Shown here: positions 24,670-36,400 of the stretch, piece after piece
Layout: each line of letters starts with the position of its first letter
How positions within the stretch are numbered: position 1 is the first letter of the stretch
Assembly: GCA_943735955.1 (NCBI GenBank)
Contig: OX030957.1
Span: 2,995,595-3,059,594 of the forward strand
Direction of reading: 5' to 3'
Origin: Piscicola geometra
Taxonomy: Eukaryota > Annelida > Clitellata > Hirudinida > Piscicolidae
Length of the DNA: 64,000 nucleotides
The notes under the pieces: generated by a model
Database searches by the model: none
What the model saw: the letters and a program-made list of their open reading frames with translations, nothing else
Told to the model about the DNA's origin: nothing
Made by a program: the position numbers and the translations under genes

Positions 24670-27600
24670 TCACACGCAGTTCAGAATTCGTTTAAAAGCT
24701 TCCCTAAAGTCGCGGTTGAAGAAAGTGTAGATGAGTGGGTTGAGGGCTGAGTTGATGTAGCCCACCCAGAAGAGGGTGGTGATGAGAAAGGGAGGTGAGG
24801 TGCACGAGGTACCGCACAGACTGGCCACCAAGTACCACAAAAAGAAGGGAAGCCAGCAGCACAGAAAGACCCCCATGATGACGCCTGTGGTGGGAGTTCA
24901 TCATCGTCACCGTGGCTTTATTTTCTCGCTATAAGTTACTTTCGAATGACAATAGAATAAATGCCCATAATGCTTTAACTGAATTGAATTTTGTAAATGA
25001 TAAATGAATGTTTTAATAACATTTCAATATTTAATTATGATTGAATGTTTACGAATTATCAAAAAACACTCACCAAGTGTCCTTGCAGCCCGATTCTCTC
25101 TGAGCATCTGCCTGCGCTGCTGGTTGGAAGGCGCTTGTGGGGGACTGAAGTGATGATGATGATCAATCAATCAAATATATTTATCTAGCGCTTTTTAATA
25201 GACGTCAAGTCATTTTTAATATTCAATATATTCGGTCTTTTATTGAATTGAAATCCCGCGGAGTTGTCTCGTCCAGATCAACTCTGGAAGAATATTTAAT
25301 TGTAACACGATATACTTTTGCTTTCTCACCTCCCATTTGAAGGTTTACATCTGTCGGAGTAAGTGGGATCGTAAGAGGGAGGATGGTTTTGGCAGTGGTC
25401 AATACTTTTGGAGTGGTGAAACTGATGATGATGATGATGAGGATGAGATGGATACTCGTGTTGTTTAGAATTCTTCACAAAACACTGATCAGAACGATGA
25501 TGAAAAGGATGATAATGGTGAAGACGAGGAGGAGGATGATGAAGATGAGAAGAAGGAAGATGATGAGATGGAGAATGACGATGATTTGTGGAAGATGGCA
25601 CCACTAGCAACTTCAACTTATTTTCTTGTTTCTTCGCCTCTTTGAACACTTGTCTGTATGTGAAAACCTGTGGTTTATGGCAGTTGAGTAGATCAATTAA
25701 TGAATTGAGAGTGTTGTTTGATTTTAAAAAAATAAACTATTTTTTAGTCTGTTTTCACTAGACTTTAAGGCATTTAAAACACATTTATTTAACTGCACAA
25801 CTCTAACGCTGACACCGCTAACAACAACGACAGCAGCCAACCATCACAAGTGCAGGCAGCCAGAAGGAAACCATCGATGAAACCACGCCGTAAACGGGGT
25901 TTGCCTTGAATACACACACCTCGGGATTTAAATTATCTTTAATCAATTATTTAAATAATGAATATTTCATTAGTTTATCTATTTTCAAAAGACTAAAAAC
26001 ATTTTTCCGATTTTTGTTTATATCAAGTTCTATAATCTTCAAAGTACACACTTGAGTGGCAGAGACTGTCATCTTGTCAGTCTCTTCCTTAGTTGTGTAC
26101 CTTTGACGGATGTGAGTTGAAATGTTTTGGGCAGCTTTGGGATGCCTTTATGAACTAACCTCTCTATACATTATTCGGAAAAAGCTATTCGAGTGAAATG
26201 TTACTAAATATTTCTGGTCAAATTGTTTTTAAACAAAGAATTTTCACCTATTTTTAATCCACCACCTTTCCTCCACATTCCACCCACCAACCCACCCACC
26301 AACCCACCCACCAACTTTCCACAATCTTTTTTCCACCTCACCACCACCCTTCCACCCCCACCCACCAACCATCCCAGGTGGATTGGCACGTGACCAAGGA
26401 GGCCTGAAGACAACCACGCTCCCGCCAACATCATCCCTGCTCTAGTTTTCGTCATCAGACTAGGGTAGTGGAGGGGGTCTGTGACCGCTAGGTATCTGGA
26501 AGGAGGGGGGTGATGATGATGATGATGGTGGTGGAGATGATGGTGGTGGAGATGATGGTGGTGGAGGTAATGAAGATGACGATGATCTTGGTGGTGATGA
26601 TGATGATGGTGGAGGTGATCATGATGATGGTGGTGATGATGAGAATGATGATGATGGTGGTGGAGGTGATGATGATGATGATGATGACCTGTCGACGCTG
26701 ATGCAACAGAGGTGCAGTAGGGAGGCTGTGGAGAAAAAAACGTCGTTAGCGTTGAAGATGTCACAAGCTGTCTGTTTGGGGGAGGTGATAGTAGTCGTTT
26801 TGGTGGTGGTGATAGTTGTAGTTGTGGTGGTGATAGTTGTTGTTGTGGTGGTGGTAGTAGTTATGGTGGTTTTAGTAGTAGTAGTAATGGTGGTGGCGGT
26901 GATAGTTGTAGTTGTGGTGGTGGTCGTCGTCATGGTAGTATTGTGGGTATTAATGCTAGAAGTAGATGAATTATTGTCTTAACTATTATCTTAATCATTG
27001 TTTTTAACAGTTCATATTTCATTCTTAAAACTCTCAACATTTATTTCGTTCACCAAACGCGACTGGGAGGGTGCTTTGAGATGGAGATTGAGAGGCGAGA
27101 GTGGAGAGTGCCCTCTGTTTCCATTTGCAACTGTCCAACATAGTCTCTACACGTTCTCACTAGCGACAACATTGGCGCCTGAATGACTTCATCAAGCCAA
27201 TCATTCAACCGTTTCCTTGCGTTTAAGCAGAATTCCTTTGGAAAAATGTTCCATCCATCATCACTGGTGCATGCCCGCATTGAAGAAACTTCATCAAATC
27301 TACTTCACCACCACCTCTCTGCTCTCTTTATACTTTTTCTCCTTTACGTAATTATTTCATTTTTGGGAGATTTTTTCAATATATTTTTTTGGGACATAAA
27401 TATTTGTAAATTACGGGTTGAGTGTGTGGGCGGGGTTTAACCCGACGATGGATCATCTTCGATCAACCCTTAAGTGGCAGTTTTCTATTGCAAATGTTTT
27501 TTTCACAAAGAAAAAATGAATCTAAAACTTTTAAATTTTAAAAAATTCGTTACAGTTTTTTTAATGAATATAAAAAGTTATTTTTCATTATTTTTATTAA

Positions 27601-28938
27601 AACTAGTTTTTCTATCAGAAAAATGTTCGATTAAACGTTTTATAATTCCTATTATCTCACATATTAGTTTGACGCATTCGGAAAAAAAGCTGACCAACAT
27701 GGTCATTTCCAGCCCCCACCCAGACACCCTTCCAAGCTTCAAAGCAGTACATGGGTTGGTAAATTGCCCCAACTTCAAGAAGTCATCTATTGTGGTCTCA
27801 GTTGATCCCTCCTCTTAATATTTAATAAAACGTTTACTTATTTTAGATTCATTATCGAATTTTAAACATGAGTAATTTTATTTTATTTATTATATTTATA
27901 AGTAAATTCATTATAAAAAATACGCTCCACACAGTATCAAAAGCGAGCGACAGGGCTCAGATAGCAATCTCTTATGATTGTGCATGAGACGAAGAACCAC
28001 GCCAGTTTGACATTTTCAGAACAAATGTAAAGAGAATATACATTTTTGTATCTTAAATTTAATTATTTTGATTTTCTAAAAGTATTCTCCTATTGTAAAA
28101 AATTGTTTTTATAACAAAGACATTTTAAAACTAAATAAAATATTTCATCAAAAACCTTTAATAAATATAATTTTAGTTTATTTAATACTCCTGCAGAACA
28201 ATCAGCCCTGAAATACGTCTCGACACAACTCATCCAAAGCAACAACGTAAACCAATGTATTCAGAATCAGCAACATCAATACGACATCAAAATCCATTTA
28301 AAAAAATGCCAACAATTACATTTACGCCTATAAAAAATGTTTCATGATGATTATGAGGGAGAATGTGTTGATTCAGTTGATAAAAGCATTATATACAAGC
28401 AAATTGCAAAGCTTTTAGCTCATTTGATGCAAGCAAAAATATTAAGTGCATGCCCATAAAATGTGAACCAAAATATTATGCAAACTAGGCAATCTAACAC
28501 TAAGATTAACGTTGTCGATATCGTCGCCCCAACCACCACACAAACCTTCCCGAAAATCCAACGGCCACACATCTCTTGGCACGCGTTCAGTGGCATCACA
28601 CACAGCGTCACCAGGAGATCAGCAACCGCCATTGACGCGATGAAGCTGTTAGAAACCACTCTGAGCTTCGAGTACCTCAAAACACCGACGATGACCAGCA
28701 CATTGCCGATGAATGCCGTTGAAATCACGAGCAACATCAACGTGCCCACTATTATAACGATGGAAAGGTCGGTGGAGTCGTAGTTCAAAAGACGAGGGCA
28801 GGTAGTGTTGTTGCTGTTGAGGTGGTTGGCTGTGAAAGTGGGAAAAAGTGTGGTGTTGGAGTGAGTTGTCGAGATGTTGTGTTGGTAGGATTTGATGTCG
28901 ACCATTTCACTTGTATTTCGTACTATCCTAATATCCAT
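24670..28938 (-). CDS. Aminergic class A GPCR, beta-adrenergic-like octopamine receptor type, 7 exons
   Basis: Predicted plasma-membrane G-protein-coupled receptor for a biogenic amine. Exons in transcript order: 28546-28938, 26689-26771, 26366-26495, 25842-25919, 25330-25667, 25074-25144, 24670-24884; 435 residues. Exon 1 holds the ATG, TM1 ([16 protein letters not shown]) and TM2 ([20 protein letters not shown]). Exon 2 holds TM3 with the amine-binding Asp in [20 protein letters not shown], then DRY split across the junction to exon 3. Exon 4 is TM5 ([13 protein letters not shown], with Ser residues expected to contact catechol or phenol groups). Exons 5-6 are the third cytoplasmic loop. 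Exon 7 has TM6 CCWLPFF, TM7 NPLIY, then FNRDFREAF. The motif set is closest to octopamine-beta receptors. A dopamine D1-like or serotonin receptor is possible. Extracellular loop 2 is short in this model, so a small exon between 25920 and 26365 may be missed. Confidence 0.82.
26508..26940. repeat. GAT/GGT and GTT/GGT repeats around receptor exon 2
   Basis: A GATGGTGGTGGA-type array (about 26508-26687) runs up to the donor of the TM3 exon at 26689-26771 on the reverse strand. A GTAGTTGTGGTGGTG array (about 26790-26940) lies just before its acceptor. The 83-bp exon thus sits between two arrays. Confidence 0.88.
27050..27280 (-). other. Unrecognised open reading frame in intron 1 of the receptor gene
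   Basis: A 76-codon minus-strand frame with non-repetitive composition, containing [20 protein letters not shown] and [20 protein letters not shown]. It reads more like protein than its surroundings, but no family was recognised. It could be a relic of a mobile element or chance. No splice model linked it to the receptor. Confidence 0.2.
28339..28377. repeat. 39-bp direct repeat, copy 1
   Basis: Begins GTTTCATGATGATTATGAGG and continues to GATTCAGT. A second copy at 29083-29121 differs at two positions. The pair brackets the first coding exon of the aminergic receptor (28546-28938). Confidence 0.8.
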
Positions 28939-29082
28939 TTTAACATTTTAGCTTAAAAAAGGATTTAAGAAGCACGAATTAATTTCAACCAAACCAGATT
29001 TCCGCATGAAATGTCTCTAGATTTTTCAAAGTCGCAATTTTGGTGAAGAAGTTTTACGCCAAAGATTTTCAAGTTTCAGGAT

Positions 29083-29121
29083 GATTATGAGGGAGAATGT
29101 GTTGATGCAGTAGGGGAGTCC
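29083..29121. repeat. 39-bp direct repeat, copy 2
   Basis: Same orientation as the copy at 28339-28377, with two substitutions. The sequence is not low-complexity, so chance is unlikely over 39 bases. It lies upstream of the receptor start codon. Confidence 0.8.
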
Positions 29122-30372
29122 TATTCAACTTGTTTTCGTAATGGTAAGTATAATTTTTCAATATACAAACGACCAGCTTAAACGATGCGTGTTTTTATTT
29201 TCACCACAACTGCTTATAAAGGCAACGATGCCTTGTACAAACGCATTTCATACGCCCCGAAAATGTATCTTTATTGAGAAGTGAGTGGGGGCAAACCATT
29301 ATGGCGTGTTTGATGAGGCTTGTAGGCGAAAGATTGTTTGACTTGTTGTACACCATTCTTTGTTCTCATCGCAAGACGTGAGTTGGACTTTTAAAGGTTT
29401 TCATGAACTGCCTGATTCAATTAGTCATTTCATGGATTTTTTAAGTTTATGAAAGAAAACGCCACACATTTTATATTTTTATATTTCAGCTTTTTTTGTG
29501 AAAAACATTAGATTTCATTAGTTAAAACCTTTTCATTTCATATTTATCATGCATCGAATCTTCGTTGATCCTTCTCTAATTCTCTATTCCTGATCCATTC
29601 AACCATGAAACCATTCAACCAGTCAATCGGTTATGGGGTGTGTAAGAGAAGAATAAAAGGTTTATTGGAGGAAACAAAATCTAAACATTTTCAAATAAGT
29701 TTTATAGATTGAATTTCAAAAAATGTAAAATGATGATGTTCAAAAGTGGAATCGATTCGAAATCAAAAAGTTGACTGAAAGAGAATAACTAAGTCTAGAA
29801 CAGTGCGTAACAAGTCTACAGCTAACAAGCCAACCTAGCGACTTTTCAAATAAATACTACTGAGTTTCAGCGCGAAAATAGTTCTATTTTTTCCTGTCAT
29901 ATTAATCAAACAGTCCTTTATTTAAATATTAAAATAATTTATAACATTTGTATTTAAAAGACAAAAAAACAAAAAAATTAGTATTTTGCTTTTACAAAGC
30001 AATACCTAAATTAGGAATTGTATTTTTCTGGTTCTCAAAAGTCCATTTATAAATTCACCCATTCATCATAATGATTTATTTTTAAAACTCGTTTTTCATA
30101 CTAATCGATCAAACGTCGTTGGTTTAGAATATCTGAGCAGCTATTTATTTTTAATGGGGTTTGTGTTTTGTGAGTTTTCACATCATCATGTTCTATTTTG
30201 CATCACTGGAAATGACTCGAATGACTTTTTGACTATTCGATTTAGGGCGTTTTGTTTGGAAATATAAAGTTTTTATTTTAATTCAATTTTAATAATAATA
30301 ATATTATTATTATTATTTAATTCAATTAATTAATTAAAAATTAATCGATGGGTTTTTGTTATTAAATTTCTT

Positions 30373-30378
30373 TTTATT
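30373..30378 (-). terminator. Polyadenylation signal of the SORBS-like gene
   Basis: TTTATT on the plus strand reads AATAAA on the coding strand, about 30 bases past the stop codon at 30409. If used, the 3' UTR is very short. Confidence 0.5.
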
Positions 30379-30408
30379 AGCCTAAAAGCATTTTAAAATC
30401 ATAAGATG

Positions 30409-33400
30409 TTAGTTAGGAGTTAAACTAGGAGGCAATGGCGAAAGAGAGAGGGAGGAAGAAGGGAGGGGATATGAGGGAAATGGGGAAAGGTTTCTGAGTT
30501 TAGAGAGATTGAGGTAGAAGAGAGGGTCTATAGAGGCGTTGAGAGCATCAAGGTCATGCAGGTATGACTCATCAATTAGATAGTCGTTCTGGATGTCATT
30601 GTGGTTGGTGTTGGTGTCTGTGTTCATCGGTGTTTCGTTGTGGATTTGGTTATATTTTTGGGTTTTGTTTTTGGTGTTTAAGGTGGCATTGTGTTCTTTG
30701 TTAGAGTCGGTGATGTTATTTCTTCCAATGTGTTTTCTGTTGTTCTTGGGACTGTACAGCTGCTCAAAAAGTCCCACCTTACGGTCAACACTTTTGCTTT
30801 TTCCAGCATCGCTCTTCCAGGAGTTTCTTCGGTAATCCCCGTTGAAAAATAATTCTTTTCCACTCACACCCGCTACAATGTCTTTCCAGGGAGGGTGACT
30901 GGGCTTGTTGGCGTCTAGAAGGTCTTGATTCTTTTCGCGTGGTGAGTGGTGACCGAAAAGGTTTATTGTGTCTGGAAAAATAGTTTTTGAAAAATATGAG
31001 ATGTTTTATAGGCTAATTTTTTCAATAATGACTATTTTTATTTCATTTTTCCAATGTTTTATTGTTTGAAGACAAAACCTCACGTATTCGAATATTATGG
31101 TTCTAATTTAAAAGAAATAATGAAGGGAAACCGAGGTTTCGCTCAAGCGGGATGATGTAACTTGAAGGAGCAAGTCCAACTTTCTTGAATTCCTCGTCGT
31201 TGGGACTGGTTGTTGTTTCATGATTGTTGAATCTGTTGCGAGAGTTGATGATGCTGTTGTTGGCACTACCACAGGGCTTCAATCCCAGCGGAGAAGAGCT
31301 GGACGAGCGCTTGAAGTGGTGTGGACTGCTGTACAGCCTGCCCTCTGGCGACCTCTCGCGGATGCTTCGTGGCTTCACCAACTCCACTTTCACCCAGTCC
31401 GCGTTCACCCTCTCGAGCACTCTCACTATGTCCCCCTGTCGAATCATTTCAAGTTATCGTTTATTTAAAATGTCGGTTGTCAAATTGATATTACATTTTT
31501 GTAATTTAACTCGTGGATGAAACTTCAAATATTCGTGATCTGGTCTTTTGAAAACTTTCAAAATATGAACACAGCTTCGAACAATATTTATTGATAAGAT
31601 ATCTTTTTCTGATAGATTGCCATATTTACATACGCCTGTGTCATATCAAAGATAGCAGGCTTCAATAATTTGTGAAAAATATTTTTCTAACCAATCAATA
31701 ATTAAACAATATTTTATAAATAACTTAAATAAAATTAAATAAAATATGATGAAATTCAAAATAATCATGAATTATACTTTTTTGAGTGAGATTTCAGTGC
31801 TAGCTTGAGCTTGAAAGGTGTATAGGAGGCAGTAGAGATGGGAGAAGGAGGGTGAGAGGGGTGCGTCGAAGGATTGGAAAATCTGAAGAGTCAATGATCA
31901 TTAAATGAATTGACTCAGCTCTATGATTTTTAAAGTATTATAAATTTATAGAGGTTTTAAATCGAAAGATTTTAACAACATTTTTGTGGTTTTTCCTCCA
32001 ATAAAGATTTGTAAACTTGGACAAGATAAGACAAGGAAAAAATAAATACTTCATTGAAATTACAAACTTTTCAATTATTTTAAATAGAAGAAACTGAAAA
32101 GCTTTAAAAACATTCTTACTTGAAATTCTAGTGCTAAAACCATTAAGTAATATAAATATGGGATAGTTAACGGCGAATTAAATTGGCATTAAATCATTTT
32201 ATTAGCTTATAAAATTCGAAACATACTTCGATATATGTTTGAATTCTTTCAATTATTTTGATTTTTCAAATCTTATCCAACATTTATTACTCTTACATCC
32301 TTCTCCACCACATCACATTACACCATGACACACATCCATTGATCCCTCAATCCACCATTTCTTCCACTGCACCCATCCATCAGTCCACCATTTCTTCCAC
32401 TGCACCCATCCATCAGTCCCTCAACCCACCCTTTCCACCACTGCACCTGGACATAAGAAGAAGGAAAGATGCCAAAGCTACCATGGTGCTCCCCTTTCAT
32501 CCAGTTCTCATCCACCACTCCCCACACGTACACCACATCTCCCTTCTGTAAACTTAGTTCTCTGTTTGTGTTTGTGGCGAAGAAAAACCATTGGAATATT
32601 GATAAGTCGCTGAGAAAACTACTTCACTTTTGAGTATTTTTTACAAACAGATTTTCAAAAAGATAGCGGTTCAAAAAAAAATTTGGAAAATAAAACTTTT
32701 TCAGAAAAACTTAAAGTTAAGAAAGCTTAGCTGCAAACTTGGAATCTTTAGCCGTGAAAGGGTAAAGAGCTCGAGCTTTGTAGGCAGGTTGTGGCGAGTG
32801 AGGTGAGTGAGGGGAGAGAGTGGTGGTGGCAGCGGTGGTCGTGGTGGAGAAAACGTCATCTTCAAGGTCATACCTGTCCAAGGACACTGGAGATTTGCTG
32901 GATAGAGGAGGAATGGGTGATGAAAGTTTTTAATTCTAAGACTTGAAAATTATTTGGTTAAATGCCTGTACGATATAGAAATCCAATTTGTAAATCCGAT
33001 TTAGATTGTCTGTTTGAAAATTTTTAAAAAGTCGCACTTAAAAGAAGTCGCACTCAAAAACGAAACGTGAAAATCAAATCGGCATTTATTTATTGACTTT
33101 ATCAAAACCTTTATCTCTCAAATTCCAATTCACCTCACCCTCCACAAACTACCTGCAGGAATAGTCACAGTGTCTCCTCTGTTGGTTTTGTTTTTCTTCC
33201 TCAATTCTCTTCTTCATCTTCACCGTTTTAATGTACAACTCCTGTAGGTGTCAATATAAAATGATGTTTTTGTGGGTCCGCCACTGAAAAGATGGCATTT
33301 TGAAGGTACTCCTTGAAAATCTATAACCATTGGTGCCTTTTAACTAGCTGGCGTCACGACTATTACAAGCCACTACCCTCTTCATCATTACCACACTCAC

Positions 33401-36400
33401 CACTCCTATCTCAACCACTACCACCATCAACACTATCACAACCATCCTCACCACCACCACTGCTCACCATCTGCAACTTCCGAGCTTTATTAATCTCATC
33501 CCGATTCCTTCGGTCTCTGCAGCTCAGATGACTGGTCGCCAAGAGTTCGCAGAGTGAAACGTAATCATCGATAGGCTGTGGTCTGCCCCTACTGCTACCA
33601 CTGTGCTTCTGGGAGTTCAAAGAAAGGGTGGGGACTGGAAGGCATGGTGTGGTGAAGGGTTTGCAAGGGTGGGGGTTTTCGTTTTTGTTGAGGAGTTCCT
33701 TGTAGCGGTCATTCTTCAACGTGGAGATTCTCAAATCTGTGTTGGGGAGTGAAAACTATCGTATAACTAAAAGGTTTAAACCTCGGTTTTTGCGTAGCAT
33801 GATCATTAACCACAATTCTACCCTTTTCCAAAAAAATAAATAAAATTAATATAATATTTTGAAGGAATAAGCTTTTATTATGTTCAGCTCCCCTCGACAC
33901 GACTGACCCGGCTTGAAGAATGGTGGGCAGTAGAGACCTTCTATGGGTACCTCCCCTCCCTTCTGGACACTCATGTACACGTTGTGGGGTGTGGGAGGTC
34001 GGAGAGGGGGGGTTATAGAGTAGTCCAAGGGATGACTTTTTTTGACTTTGTACTTCTTGCCTGGTGGACTTACGATGCTGGGAGTGTTGTTGGTGGGGAT
34101 GTTGTAAAAGTAGTGTTGGTGTTGTTGTTGTTGGTTTTAGGGGTTTTTGTTATTTGTGTTGTTAGTGGTAGTGTTGTTGTTGTTGGGATGTTGATGACGA
34201 GATATTGTACGAGTGGTGACGTATGATTATTAAAGTGAAGTTAAGAGATGTAATCATTAAAAATGCTTCATTGATGGTGTTTATGTAAATGTTGATAATA
34301 AAAACTTTAAAAAACGAACTATCTGCACAGGTCTCCTGGCTTGTTTATGGGCGGCATTTTTAGCATCATCTGAAAAATTAAAAAAATTATTTAATAACAC
34401 TAACGGAAAGAGCACTAAAAATAATGGAGCAATTGTGGACTGCAAATGCATTTTCCGTTTGATGTAGGGGCAACCATAGAAATAGTATATATACTACTTG
34501 TTGTTTGTAAGGTATCTATGGTGGCAACTAACTTCATTCATCGATTGCTCAACAAGATGAACAAGATTCCTGTTAAGAATCGAATCGAGTGAGACTCTAA
34601 CCGCTTTGCATTATGGATTATTTGAACGCCTCTTTCATTTTCGAATAAAAACTGCATTTAAAAAATGTAATAAAAAATTTTTTTAAAAGATATTTTGTGG
34701 TTTTAAAGAATTTTTTCTCATCGTTTTTCCGTACACTCTGCTAATCACTAAGAATTGATTGTGCACATCAACACCTTTCACATTAACGCAACACTTTCAT
34801 ACCACCAGTACTACTACATCATCATCATTATCATCATTATCATCATTATCATCATCGTCATCATCATCATCATCTTTATCATCACCATCATCATCCTCTT
34901 CATCATCATCCTCTTCATCATCTTCATCATCCCCATCATCATCAACACCATCATCATCATCATTATTCTCATCATCACCACCACCACCACCTCCACCACC
35001 ACCACCATGGAAGCATCTGCTTTATCAATCTGATTAAGCCTGCCAAAGTACCAATTTAGAATGGAAAAGTGATAAGGCTTCCCATACAACTGATGGCTGC
35101 TTCTCTATGTTTGAAAGACATGGGTGTTCCTCTCAAACACTCCAGGCTTCTTTATGGACTCTCAATAGCTTATCGGAAGTTATAAAATTTTATCAAGTTG
35201 TGTGCCATTTATCCTAAACCCCCCCCCCCCCCCTTCTTCCCCACCAACATCATCATCAGGACCACCGGGTTTTGATAATGATGAAGAGCCTGGTTCGTAA
35301 AACTCAATGCTGCTTGGCCGGTTTTCGAAGCGTGAGTGGCTGTAGCGGGCATCTGGTGGAGTGGTGCATCTGGGAGGGGGGGTGGAAGAATGGGAGGGGA
35401 GAAGGGGAAGAATGGGAGGGGGGGATGGAGTGGTGCATCTGGGAGGGGAGGGGAAGAATGGGAGGTGGGGAAGGGGAAGAATGGGAGGTGGGGAAGGGGA
35501 AGAATGGGAGGTGGGGAAGGGGAAGAATGGGAGGTGGGGAAGGGGAAGAATGGGAGGTGGGGAAGAGGAAGAATGCGATGAAAGTAAGAAGGGAATGGTG
35601 TGATGAGGGTGGAAATTAATAGAAAGGTTGTTGGTGGTGAAAGGGTGGTGAGAGGGTGGTGAGAGGATAGTGAGAGGGTGGTGAGAGGATGGTGAGAGGG
35701 TGGTGAGAGGGTGGTGAGAAGTGGTAAAGGGGTGGTAAAGGGGTGCTGAGGGATGATGAGAGGGTGGTGAGAAGATGATTTGTTTCCAGGATAAATTAGT
35801 AGCGAATCATGTGATGCAACGAGAAGTTTCAAAAGAAAGCTTCTTAAAAAGCTTGTTGTACATGAGTTTTATTTCCAGTAAACGATTAATTTAAAAAAGC
35901 AAGAACTAAATTCAAGCCGTGAGGTGGCATTGAGAAATTGAATGGAAATGAGGGAATTTTAAAATTCCCTAGAAAGGCATAATTCACCTTGCCATGTTTA
36001 CAGACACAACTCTATTGATGCCTCAAAATGATGATAATGTTGTTTCAGAGATTTTTAAAAAGACTTCAGAGTCGAAAGTGCTTCACCTTGAATCAGATTT
36101 GACACCCTGTTTGATGACGATGTTCTCTCTTATCTTGTCCATTGGTGTGTATCTGGTGTTGCTGGAGTTGTTGCTGTCGTATTTTTGTGTGTGCTTGTAG
36201 GGTGTTGTTAATGTTGTCGATGGGGATGTTGTTGTTGAGCTGGTAGTGGTAGTAATAGTAGTAGATTTTGTTGTTGTTGTTGTCGATGGTGATGTTGCTG
36301 TTGTTGTTTTATTGGAGAGGCTTTCAGGCTTGTTGAGAGTGAAGTTGAATGTGTATTTGAGGGGTTTAGAAGTCTGCTCTTTCTTGGTCTCTGTGATGAT

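Larger units (their letters stand above)
28939..30408. other. Intergenic region between the receptor start and the SORBS-like gene end
   Basis: It should hold the receptor promoter and 5' UTR (reverse strand) and the SORBS-like 3' end. It is AT-rich, with one copy of the 39-bp repeat. No gene or RNA was recognised. Confidence 0.6.

Noticed and set aside
34062..34074. A GTAAGT...CAG that could be a 13-bp intron in the SORBS-like gene
   Set aside because: Far too short for an intron. Reading straight through gives IVSPPGKKYK in frame, with the acceptor at 34077.
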